64,000 nt of DNA from assembly GCF_047948215.1 (NCBI RefSeq), contig NC_134465.1:49383946-49447945 (forward strand), written 5' to 3'. The first letter of the stretch is position 1; the number at the start of each line of letters is the position of its first letter. Under the pieces are notes generated by a model that made no database searches, was not told the DNA's origin, and was given only the letters and a program-made list of their open reading frames with translations. Made by a program: the position numbers and the translations under genes. The DNA is from Lycorma delicatula. Its lineage: Eukaryota; Arthropoda; Insecta; Hemiptera; Fulgoridae. Below are positions 26,888 through 39,200 of the stretch, in pieces.

Positions 26888-27275
26888 AATGCGGTAACTG
26901 AGAAGAAAGACACCGAAGATAATATGGATCAAGGGACAAGTCGTAATTCATCGGACAATAATCAACATAGTGTTACAATACAGCCGGCGATTAGAATTAA
27001 AACAGAACCGGAACCGCATCCGGTTCTTGGTGGAAGAAGTAATAGTAATAGTAGCATTAATGGATCGGTAGTCGGTTCAGAAGAAATAACAGCGAGTTTA
27101 ACTTCCGGTGATGAAACTCCAACGAACCCGTGGATTTCGGTTAAATGTGTTTTCTGTAGCAATATATTAACTGGTAGTGATGATCCAAAATTGCTTGAAT
27201 GTTTACATGCTGCTTGTGCTATTTGTATTAGTGCAAGACTTAAAGAACAAGTTCATGCTGATGCTGAGATTGTTG
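26888..27275 (+). CDS. bon: TIF1 exon: N-terminal tail and first half of RING
   Basis: The acceptor is tttacag; the donor is G|gtaagt, leaving phase 1. The frame is open from the acceptor, twelve codons before the ATG at 26924. It encodes an acidic, Ser/Asn-rich tail with IKTEPEP (codon for K26 at 26999-27001), a consensus SUMO site; SUMOylation of the N-terminal region is known for Drosophila Bonus. The RING begins at KCVFC and this exon supplies six of the eight zinc ligands (ECLHAACAIC). Confidence 0.88.
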
Positions 27276-30200
27276 GTAAGTAATAATTTTTTTTTACAGT
27301 TTTTATGTCTTAATACAAAATTATGTTTATATTTTTAAAAAATAAACCATCTTAATTATCTTTGAGAGAGATTTTGTAGTATTTAAATAATCCTAATCGC
27401 TAATTAAAATTTGTCACATTATTTTTTTTTTATTAAGCTAAAGATTTAAGCTTCTGTCAGATTTGATTTACTAAGCATTTGGCACTGTTGGTATTAATGC
27501 AATTGTGTTAATCCTAGTACTTTCAGAGCTGTTACTTTTATCTTCAGGGATATTCAGGGATGTTAAAATTCAAATCAACAATAGTTTTTAATATTGAATT
27601 GTTGTGTTTATAATAGTCGGTTAAGAATAAATTAATTTATATGTCAATAAGACAGTAGCGTCATGTTTGTAAGATGTTTGAAACTATATAGTTTTCTATT
27701 GTATGAGACTAATTTATCACTATTGACAACATTATCACTATTGTTGAGGCTAATTTTTCTTTAATTAGTTATAACAAAGAAAAATAAGGCTTTCATTTAA
27801 TGGTTTGTCTGTGCAAGAATTAGTGGTTTAAAGATTATAAGTAATGATGTTTCTGATACTACAGAAGTTTTGTTGAGTAGGAATTTCTTGAAGCACTCTA
27901 TATCTTAATTTGTTTTTCAGTCAGTTGGATAATGTTTGTGAATATCTCTTTCTGGATACTAATAAATGAAATTCCTCAAATTTTCGTTTAATAAATCTGT
28001 AGAGAAGTAATAAGTCATCCCCTGCTTTTTACTTTAGGTACTGCAGCAGCTAAATAGAATTGCTGTTATTATAAAAATGTAAATACATATTTTTCTTGAT
28101 ATTTCCTTTGCAACATAGTAAACAAAATTGTGGTTTTGTTTTTATTTAGTAAGTTGCACTAAAATTTAGTGGCTCAAATTTTGATGATTGTTTTTGTTTA
28201 TTTGAATATATAACTATAAAGAAGGTTCAAATTGAATTTATTTATTAATAAAAATTAATATTATTCTAACTTTATCATTCTTATCTGATTTATTATTTAG
28301 CTTTGTCAATTCAAAGAAAACCCTTTATCAAAGGGGATGCTAAAAGTATAATAGAATGAGAAGCTATTTTAACTCTAGAACATTCAGCAGAAAACCCAGC
28401 TTCACTGCTCATCTGCTGTCTGAGGAGACCGTTGGTACTTGTAGTGGGAGGACCCCTCCTTATAACAGGAGCATGTTACAAAGAGTGAGGTCCTCCCTTC
28501 TTATAAAATACTCCTTCCCTTCATTTGTTTGCTGCTTGTTCTTATTAGAAGTTATTTAATATATTCAATCATTATCAGCTCTACCACAGGGAGGTGAATA
28601 TCAAGATTTTCCAGTCACTAAATCGGGGGAACGTAAAAGAATTTGCTAAATTTTCTAGTACTTTTAGAAAGGAATGTCAAATGATATATCAAGATCTATT
28701 GTTAAAGCTTACTGTGATGAGAGTGCAGCAACCTTTTAATTAGTCGTTCATATTTTAAATCCAGTTAATTAGTAAAGCATTCCATAGACGTAGACTTACA
28801 CATGAGCATATTTGTATTACATTGTTTGATCACTTTATATACCTAAGCATTAATTTTACTTTCATTAATTTTGTGATTTCTTTATTTTCTTTATTAATTA
28901 TTGTGATATAATTAGACAAATGCTATCTTATAATTAGGCAAATATTGTAATATTTCATAAAAAGATATATGTACAAAAAAAAAAATAAAATGAATAAAAA
29001 TTATAGTTAAGATTAAGTATAAGTAATACAGGTTACCATTTATGAAATATAACTTGGAGTGTTCATAAAGTATGGCATCCCTTAAATAACTTTTCAAATA
29101 TTAAACATAGAAAAATGAATATGTAGTAAATGTTATCACTTTGAAACATCTGCTTTTTCAATTTGAGACATCACACTAAAAATAAAGAAAAGTTAACTAA
29201 AAGGTTTGGAAAAAGTGGTGGGGTTGTAACATATTTTAAAAGGATTGAAAAACAAAAGTCGTAAAAACTTTGGACTACAAAAACCATAAGCAAAATGGCA
29301 GCCATCTAATGTTTTTTTATTTGTAATTTTAAAAGTGGGCAAATAGTGATCTCATACCGAACAATAGATTTTGAGGTAGAAACATCTGATAAATTATATT
29401 TTTTCAGTGTTCCTCAGTTTAATAGTTAAGTACTGTTGACCGCTTTTAAAACTAGTGGTGAAAAGTTGGCCATCATTTTAACAAGTATTATCATATAAAT
29501 AAATTTATGTCAAAATGTTCATTTTTCAATGTTCTTTAAAACAAGATCTCAAAAATTTCTAACTGAAAGAATTATGAAATCTTATTTTAAAGAGCATGGA
29601 AAAATAAAAAACATTGCCTTGTCTTCTGTTGTCTTTTTTTTGTACAACAATAAAGTAACAAGTGAAATTTTATAAAAAATACAGTTTTCTGATCGTAAAT
29701 AAGTTTTTTGTTACCAGGCATACATAAATATAATAATTACCAGACTATAATATATAACATACTAATATAACTATATAACTCTAATATAATATACAGCTAT
29801 AATGATATAACATACTTATAAAATATGTTTTTTAAAATAAAATTTCATTTTACGATCATTACATTTATGCGGTGATGGTAATATTTCACATGTCATAATA
29901 TAATATTAGTCATTTTATGAAACTCTTCAGATGCAAAAACAAAATGAAATTACATTTTTTTAAATGTGTAATTGTTGCAGTTATATAAACATTATATACT
30001 ACATAAAGCTTACTGCAGTAAATAAAATAAATACAATTGATCTCATGACTGCCAGAAAATTGGAACCAAATCATAATAATGTTTAATTTTTCATATGATG
30101 CTGTTATCAGTAAAATTTTCAGTTATTTGACGATATAAAATTTTATTTGGTATTTGCAAAGGAAGTCTGGTACCGATAAAAAAAAGACATCAGAGATAAG

Positions 30201-33200
30201 GAAAGTGAAGGGCTGTTTATTTAAAAGGAAGCAGAATAAATGACTATTAAAAAAAACATGGTGTAATGCTTTAATAAAAAAATAAATTTTATAGTATCTC
30301 TAGTGTTAATTATGGGAACGGATCGGGGTGGTAAATTGTCTATTTATTTATTTTGTTACTGAATTGAATATTAGATGAACCAAAGCCATTATCATGTTTT
30401 CCCCCTATAAATAATTCAATTTTTACAGTTTTCATAAGCTGTGACTTAAGTTTGGAAATGACTACATGTGTTGTTGATGCTGTTTATTTTTTTAATTCTC
30501 TATGGATGTGAAGATATGACCAACCTTTGTTGTAATATTATATATCAACTAGTTAAGTTATATGAGCTAGTGTACATGAAAGTGACTAGTACTTTGTGAT
30601 TGATAGAGCCGGGTTGTTAATTATGTTATCTAATATTTACTCTATGTTCACCCTTTTTTTGAATTGGTTTACCTTATAAACAATCATTTGAAGTTTGTGG
30701 AATAGCATCACTATAAACCCTACCTCTAAAAACTACTTTGTATATTCATTGGTATAGTAATACTCTTACATTTAATGCAAAAAAAATTATAACTTTGTCG
30801 TACTTATTACTAAACCTTTTAGTTACAATGTTGATATGCTACTGTCTATATAATCATTTCTAAAAATAAATTTTCTTATGTTTTATATATGCACATGTGC
30901 GCGCGCGTGCACACACACACACAAATAGAAGTTTTTATAATTGAAATATTGTATTAATCTTTCTCCTTTTCTTTTTTTTTTAGGTGAAAACAGCGTACTT
31001 TGCCCAATATGTAACGTATTATGTCGGGAAAGTATGATAATAGAGAATCATTTCCTATCTGAATTACCGTCTGCTCCGATTACTGGAGACGGATCAGATG
31101 GCTCAGAAGGAAATGAGAGTAAATTAAATGAATTAAAATGTGGCAGTTGTCCTGAAATGGCAATCGCTACTAGTTGGTGTGTGGAATGTGCTGAATATAT
31201 CTGCGATGGATGTGTGCAGGTAAAAAATAATCTTTTAAACATATTTTTATTGTTTTTTAGAGTGTAATTTATAAAAATTATGTTATTCTAAGTTTTTGTT
31301 TTTGTGTTTAAGGCTCATCAGAGATTGAAAATTACTAAAGAACACACAATAAAGCCAAAAGAAGAAGGTGAACCGGAAAGTCAGAATGTACAAGCCGGTG
31401 GGACTCTACCTAAAAGCATTTTTTGTTCTGTTCATAGTCAGGTGAGAAATATTTTTATTGATCTCATTTACAGGCAAATAGAAAATGTGTTATATGATAA
31501 ACTAGCTGAAAACCAGTTTGCTTTCAAAAAAAGCATTATTTCAAAGAAGGCCATCCTTTCTCTTAGACCGATCGTAGGAAGTAGGGTCTATGACAAAACC
31601 CATCTACATTGCGTATGCAAAATCTAGTGAATACATTGTTAAATGTATTATAGCGGACAGAGAAAGAAGATATATGTATAATCTTTTTAAGAAGATGAAA
31701 GGCTATTTGTGATGTAGATATAGTCTGCTTTTCCACTGCTTTACAGCCTGCATATAAAGGAAAGAATACAGGAATTAATTAAAAGTAATAACTACTGAAA
31801 GTGAAAAAGTAAGATAAGTGACACCACAACAGAAATATGTAGTTATTATATATATATATACAAATATAAATTAGTATTTAATATAAATGTAAGAACATGA
31901 ACAACATTGTTTTTTTAAATATTTGTGTTTAGCGCAGCACTTTTATGATGTGAAGTATGGATAATAGAAAAGGCAGAAAGTAAAAGATTAAAGGTTTTAC
32001 AGGCATTAAAGAAGGCTGTTTGCAATTTATGTGGATTATTTAAATATAAAATAAAGAAGATTTAAGTTAAGTAGGAGAGTAGAGAAATTGAGAGAAATTT
32101 TTAGCAGACTTAAAGAAAGAAAGAGACTTAAAGAGAAATTAGATAATATGTTTTACAGTGCATTCAAAAAGTAATTATATACTTATTTTACACTAGTATA
32201 ACAAGACGTAACATAAACTTACAATTTTGGATACAATTTTCTTCTTGTTCTCGAAAACTCTCAAGTTCATGTGGAATGATCTTAGTGAAATCACAAATAG
32301 GAGATTGTAAAGTTTGTGGAGGGTGCGGCATGGTTTCTTGATATTATTTTTTTTAATCCCAGAAGTAAAAATCTGGTGAGCTTAAGTCTGGAGAACAAGG
32401 TGTCATAAGCCCTTAGAAATAAATCGAGCTCTTTGAACTTGTTGCAGTAATTTTATGGACTGCCTGGCTGTAAGCGCGTGATCATACAATCTTGTTGAAT
32501 CCAAGCATTATTATTTCATCCTTGGTTAGCTTTCCCATGAACTGGTGATTTATTTCGCTATAATAAGCTGAATTTATTGTTTCTTCAAAGAATATTGGGA
32601 TGACTATTCTCCTGAATTTTGCAGTCCATACCCTAATCTTCTGGTTATGAGAGGAATTTCATATACAGGGTGTGAATTGTCAGCAGACCATTAACATGAA
32701 TTCTGTATGTGTACATACCTTGATGACAAAAGGAATCTGTATCGAAAACAGATTATCATCAGAATTGTCTTCTAGAAACTGTTAAAACCATTCACAGTAT
32801 TGAATTTGCTTTCTGTAGTTTGTGGCTTTATATGAGGCTGAGACTAAGCTTCTAATGGACTACCTTGTTTTCAGTGCAACACTGATGTTTTTCTGTTGGG
32901 ACAACATTCGCATGGAGTTTAGGACTATGTTGCATATCAGCTGATATAGCTTGCAATTTTCCTTCATCATAGTTCTGTAGACGATGATACTTTGCTCAAA
33001 ATTCTTTACAAATCCCATCTTTCTTAAGTTTTTTGACAGCTCTGTTACACTGTGTTGATTAGGAACGAGTGATCTGGATATTTAGTGGAAAAGTAGTGTA
33101 GTGTGTGTACACATGCATACACCAAAATTCTTAATTAAACTCTAAACAAAACTCTAAATCTTAAAACAAATAGTTTTTATAATTAGTGAACTTTGAATTT

Positions 33201-36200
33201 GTTACTGTTTTATAATTTTTAAATTATTTTGAATGAATATGCAAATTCTACCATCCAGTACTGGAATGATGTAATACTCAAAACAATTATTTAATATTTT
33301 TTTTAGTTACAATATATAAACAAAAAAATAAAATTATAAACCTCCAAATCATATTGAAGATGATGATTTAATTATAAAAACATAATCAAGTACAATATAA
33401 TGGCTGGCAGTAATGACTTTAAATATTGCATCATTCCAGTACTGGACAGCATAATTAGTGCATTTGTCCATAATTATTTGAAAGTTTTTAAAACAGTAAT
33501 AATTTTAATAAGTCAAAATTTACAAATTATAAAAACTAGTTGTTTTAATTTAATTATAGAATTAAATATCTACTGAAAATGCAGGATCCTGTAAAAATCA
33601 ATTCTTGGAATTAATATGGCAAATTTTAACTTATATTTATATATTATAGTAACAGGTGTTTCAAAAGGACGCAACCCTAAGATTAAGTTGGCAGAAGTCA
33701 CACCTTACATGTCAGTTGGCAACACTGTACTCAAGGCTAGCAGCTTATAAGAGTTGAAATGTCCTTTTTATACACAAGTGCTATACCAGTATAAATTTAT
33801 TTATTGTATTAACTATATCGTTTACCAAGGATGAATATGTATTTATTATTGAGATTGTGCGTATAAATCTTATGAGTGAGCGAAAGGCGTGTTTCAGGTA
33901 AAATTTCCCTATTCATCAGTTACACTAATAAGTCGAAAATGTCATGTTTGATTAATAAATTTTGCAAGACTGGAGTGTACATGATTGGAAAAACACAGAT
34001 CGACCGTCACTGTTAACAGTACAAGTTCTGGAGGATGTGAAAGAAGATTTGACTTGCTCAGAAAATTACCTTCACAGGCCGGTCTTTCACTATCTACAGC
34101 TTTCAGGGCTATTAAAAAATTAAAGTTGCATGCTTATCAAATTGGTGTCATTCAAGAACTGAAAGAATTAGAACATGGAATATGTATACAGTATTGTCAG
34201 TTTCGTTTTCTTGTTGATAATGTTATTGAAATTTTGGATGATGCTTATTTCAGCAATGAGGCACGATTTCACTTGGATGGTTACACAGCAGCGAAAACTG
34301 CTGAATATGGAGCACTGAAAAACCTCGTGTGTTTCAGGAACAACCATTACACGCATGTAAAATTGGTGTTTGGTGTGCAATCTCCTGACATCGTGTAATA
34401 GGGCTTTTATTTTTTGAAATTTTTAGACTGGTTTATCGCAATTAATTGAGCAGTTCATTGCCATGTTAGATTTATACAAAGGAGAACTGTTGGTTCCGGC
34501 AGAATAATGCAATGCGCGTCATACTTAATTTTTGACATTTGATAAGAATAGGAAAATAAATTACTTAGATGTTTGTATCGAAATTGATAATAGGAATAAA
34601 AATAATCAACTCATAACTTCAGTACATAGGAAACCCACAACCAGCAAAACCACCATACATAGATATTCAAATCATCAGTGGTCACATAAAGTTAATGTAT
34701 ATACGAACATGGTTATAAGAGCAATCAATTACACAAATGGAAATAATAATAAATAAAGGAATAGATATTATTAAACAAATTGTTAAATGTAATGGTTATA
34801 ATGAATCTTTAGTAGATGTATATTTATGTATATACTGTTAATATTGTTAAAAACACAAGGGTGTATGATAAAAATTTATTTAAACTTGCATATACCAGAC
34901 AAACAACCATTTAATAAAACTTTAAAAAAATAATACACGTACTGCTAAATATGATTTATATAATTTGTTTGGTATTTATAAAATAAAGTGCAATGATTGC
35001 ATTTTAAAACAAAAACTTTTTTTAATGGGCGACCGTATTTATGTAGGGAAAACCACTACATCCTTTAAAACTATATTTGGCGAACACTTTAGATATTATA
35101 AAATTGGGTTTCTGATCATCTTAATAATGTACATTCATACAAATTTATAAGTACTGGAAATTAAGAAATACAATATTAATACAAATAATAGGGTTTTTGA
35201 CATTTTAGAAAGATTTTACATATATAAATAAAAAAGTAAGTTTAATTTGTTTCAACCTACATATACAGGGTATGAGGATAACACATCATAAAAGCTGCTG
35301 TAGATAGCAGCACTTGACATTGATATTTCAACTGTGTAAGTCACATAACTTTGGCTAAGGTAGTCTACATGGATTTATATTTTGTTTTTATTATTGATTT
35401 CAATTTTAATTTGAATTTTATTAATGACTTTATATTTTATGTATATGCAATTTTAATTTTAATTTACAATTTCAAAATTTTTTAATATTAAAAAAATTTA
35501 GTTTTATTTCTGTTTTGATTTAAGTGAAAGGGATCTTTTAACAGTTTTAAATCTCATGCATAGTATAGGGTTTTTTATTTTAATATGTAATTTGAAACCA
35601 ATGATTTGAAAAATTATGTAGAGCAACTGATACTGCGCGGTACTCGTGAAAGCGCTCTTACTTGAGTTTTGGAATAAGGTAGGTGTCATCCTATTTTACT
35701 TTATTAATTCTGTACTTGGATTGATCAATTATATATATAATTTTTTCATTAAAAAAAGTTTTATTAGTGTAGTAACAGTTGCAGTGTAGAGTTTATATCA
35801 TAGGTTTTATACTCCATTCTTTTGTTGGTGAATAGAAAAATTTTCATATTCAATAAGGTACCATTTTTTTGACTAATTTTTCATTTGTGATCTAGTTTTT
35901 TTTTTTTGTTATGTCTGAGAAACAGGTCAAGAGTACTTGGAAGTAAGCCACATTTTATACTCTTGTCATTGCATTTAAAACAGAATACAAGCAGCTTTAT
36001 TTGTATCACATCTTTAAAGCAATATAAGAAAATTTTCTTGTTTTAATCAGAATAATTCTGTATTCTATATGAAATTGATTGATACAGTCGTGCAATATTA
36101 GGTCTGAAGTTTAAATTACATACTACTCCCCCTTTGTGTGTATGAATGGGTTTTAATGTATCTATTAATCGGCTGTTTTTAATTTGTCAACATCAAAACT

Positions 36201-39200
36201 GTAAAATTGTGAAGTGACTGTAAGTGATTGCCTAGTGAATTACTTTCATTTTAATTTATAGCAAAAATACATTTTATGGTTGACTAAGTATTTAACCATA
36301 AAATGGTTAACTACCGTTAATAATTGGTTACAATTATTAATTGTATAAAATTAATATTATTGGGTTTTAATTTATGAATTTGTTCATGAACACTTTTCAG
36401 ATTATTTCATTATAGCTCATGAAGTTAGCTATTACTATAAAAGTCCACATCGGAATTAAAAAGTGGTAGTATGCAATATTAAATTTAAAAATGTATATTG
36501 TTGTTTATATTTTTTGAAAGAAGAATTTTGAATTAAATTTTTTAATTTTCTAATAGATTCACAGGTTCTCTTACGTTCCTGTATTGGTAGAAGTAAAAAA
36601 AAAAGTTTTATTACTATTTCCAAAATTAGTCTGCTCTGTTCCCTCTCAATTCTAGATACAGAATGTTTAAACAAAATCTTAGTTATGTTAATACTATAAA
36701 GTTAAAGAAAAGCTGTATATGGCAAAAGACCCTAAATATATGCTCATTATTTTAAACTTATTGCTTTTCACTTTAGTATTTATTTCAATTTCAGTATTAT
36801 TTTTTTTTATAGGAAAGATTGACTTTATTTTGTGAAGCATGTGATAGGTTGACTTGTCGTGATTGCCAGTTGACTGAACATCGAGAACATAAGTATAAAT
36901 TTATAAATGAAATTGCAGCTGAAACTAGAACATTAATATCTGGACTTTTGGCTGAAGTTACGTAAGTAATTAATCTGTTGTTGTTTTGTGTTTTTTTATC
37001 ATTTTTATTTTTATATTCCTAAAGTAAGAGTAATACTGTATTAAATTAATTTAGATGGGTGTACATTATGACAAAATAGATTCTAGCACTGATTAATAAT
37101 ATATTATTACTTTCCCAGTTATAGCTCTGTTGCTTCTGCATTACTTTTATTGCAGAGCTATAAAATTAATGTGTAGTGATGGGCCAGAATTTTGGGTATT
37201 GGGTATTTGCAAAAATGACATTTCAAGACATCTTGTTAAAAAAAAAAGTATTGGAATTTCTGGAAGGTGTATGTATTAATGTATGTATGTGAGTAGTTGG
37301 CCTTTATTTTAATATTCCCAAAATAGCTCAAAAAATTTCTTTTTAACTGGATTTTGGTGGCATAAACTTTTAACAAAATTAAAAAAGGAGGGTTGTAGAG
37401 TTATTTTACTCTTTGTGTAGTGGTTGTAGAAAATTGAGCTTTTGAATGATGAAAGTACTTGGTAAGATATATATATTCACATACACACAAGGGTGCAAGG
37501 GTGAATCAAATTTAAAGAGTGATTTTGCTATTATACGCAGCAAGCAGTTCCAAGCTGGTTGGCAGAGTGGGTGGGGGGGATTATTAGAGTGGGGGAACCA
37601 GCTTGGTTAACTCCTCCACTCTGTTCTGCATGAGTGAGTACAGTCTGTTTTACATGTACAGCCATGAGTGAACTAGAGGTTCTGTCATCAGTACAGCCAT
37701 GCTACACTGTCCCAGAACCAAGTGTATATATGTGCTAGACAATTTAAGGGCAGGTGAGAAAGTTTGGAAAAGACAAGTCATAATCTATGCCCAAGGTCAC
37801 AATTGACAACATCTGTGCTTGTTCACTGCTGCAGAAATTGTGTCAAGTGGGTATCAGCTATGGGAGTTTTCAAGTGTTCAATCCATTATTACTGATCATT
37901 TTGGCTTTAGACAAATTAGTGCTCAATGGGTTCTGAGGTGGTTGACCTAAAAATCAAAAACTGGTCAGATTGGAGATCTTGTGAGAGACTTCTGAATTGA
38001 TTTTGGCAAGAAGGGGATGATTTTATGAGGCGCATTGTCAGATGGGATGAGACAAGAGTTCATGATTACACAGAGCCAAAAATGGCAAGTAAGGAGTAGT
38101 GAAGGAAAAATGAGGGCTGCACATTGAAGGCCAAAACCCATCTTGTCAGCCAGAAAAGTTTTTTTTTTTGATTCAATTCAAAAGTTGACATTGATTTTAT
38201 CTGCAGTCAACAAATGGTGAGTGTGACTTACTATTACCAGCTGCTGCAGTCAACAAAAGCTGCCTACCAAAACAAGATTGAGTATGCCTATCAGAAATAT
38301 CATCCTTCTCCTGACAATGCCAGGCTGCACACCGCGATTTTGGCAAGGAATAAATTGGATAAAATTGAACTGGGAAACCCTCGACCACTCTCCCTACAGT
38401 CCAGATTTGTCCTCCTGTGACTATTTCTTGTTTGCACCCTTGAAAGAATTGCTTGGAGGGGAATGATTAAAAAACAATGAAGACGTCTAGGAGCGTTGTG
38501 CACAATTGGTTGACAACTTGTCCTCAAACTTTTTATGAATAAGGAATATTCAAGCTTCCAAATTGTTGGCAGAAGTGTGTAGATTGTGCAGGAGACTATG
38601 TAGAGAAATGATGAAGATATGAATTGTGTATATTATTAATCAATAAATCTTTAAAAGAATAATCTTCAAAAATCATTAAAAGAATCTGATTGTCATAGAG
38701 GGAGGTAATAGGTTTAAGATAGAGAAAATATGTATTAAGAGAACTGTGGAGAGAAGAGGTGTTTGATAGAAAATTATATAACATTAGAAATGGTGCATTG
38801 ATTGAAGAAAATGGTTGAGATTGACTTACACTCAATTCTAGTAATCTGGTGTGGGATTTAAACATTTATTTATTTAGTTCATTTCAGTAAAAATTTTTCA
38901 AAGTTTTTTTAGCAAGTTTAAACTATGAAAAATATACTTTTATTCTCACCAATCTTTTATTTTAATTTTAGATAATTGAGGATATCCAGAATGGATAAAA
39001 TCACCTTTTGGGAATGCTCCATGTCTTACATGTTACATCTCCAGTGTAAAAAGTGTTGAAATAAAAATAATTATTTTGTTACTTATTCTACCTTGCATTC
39101 CATTTGTAGCTTTAGACAACTGCAAGGAGTCGGAGAAATCAAAATTCAAAATATAAAATTGTAACTGAAGATTTTTGTATTAAAAAAAGTATAATGAATG

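Noticed and set aside
26962..27162. Minus-strand frame opposite the TIF1 N-terminal exon
   Set aside because: Shadow of the + strand exon; its Leu-rich run is the complement of the Ser/Asn-coding stretch.
38197..38527. Minus-strand frames at the mariner relic
   Set aside because: Shadows of the + strand transposase remnant, which shows PYSPDL and DNARLHTA motifs.
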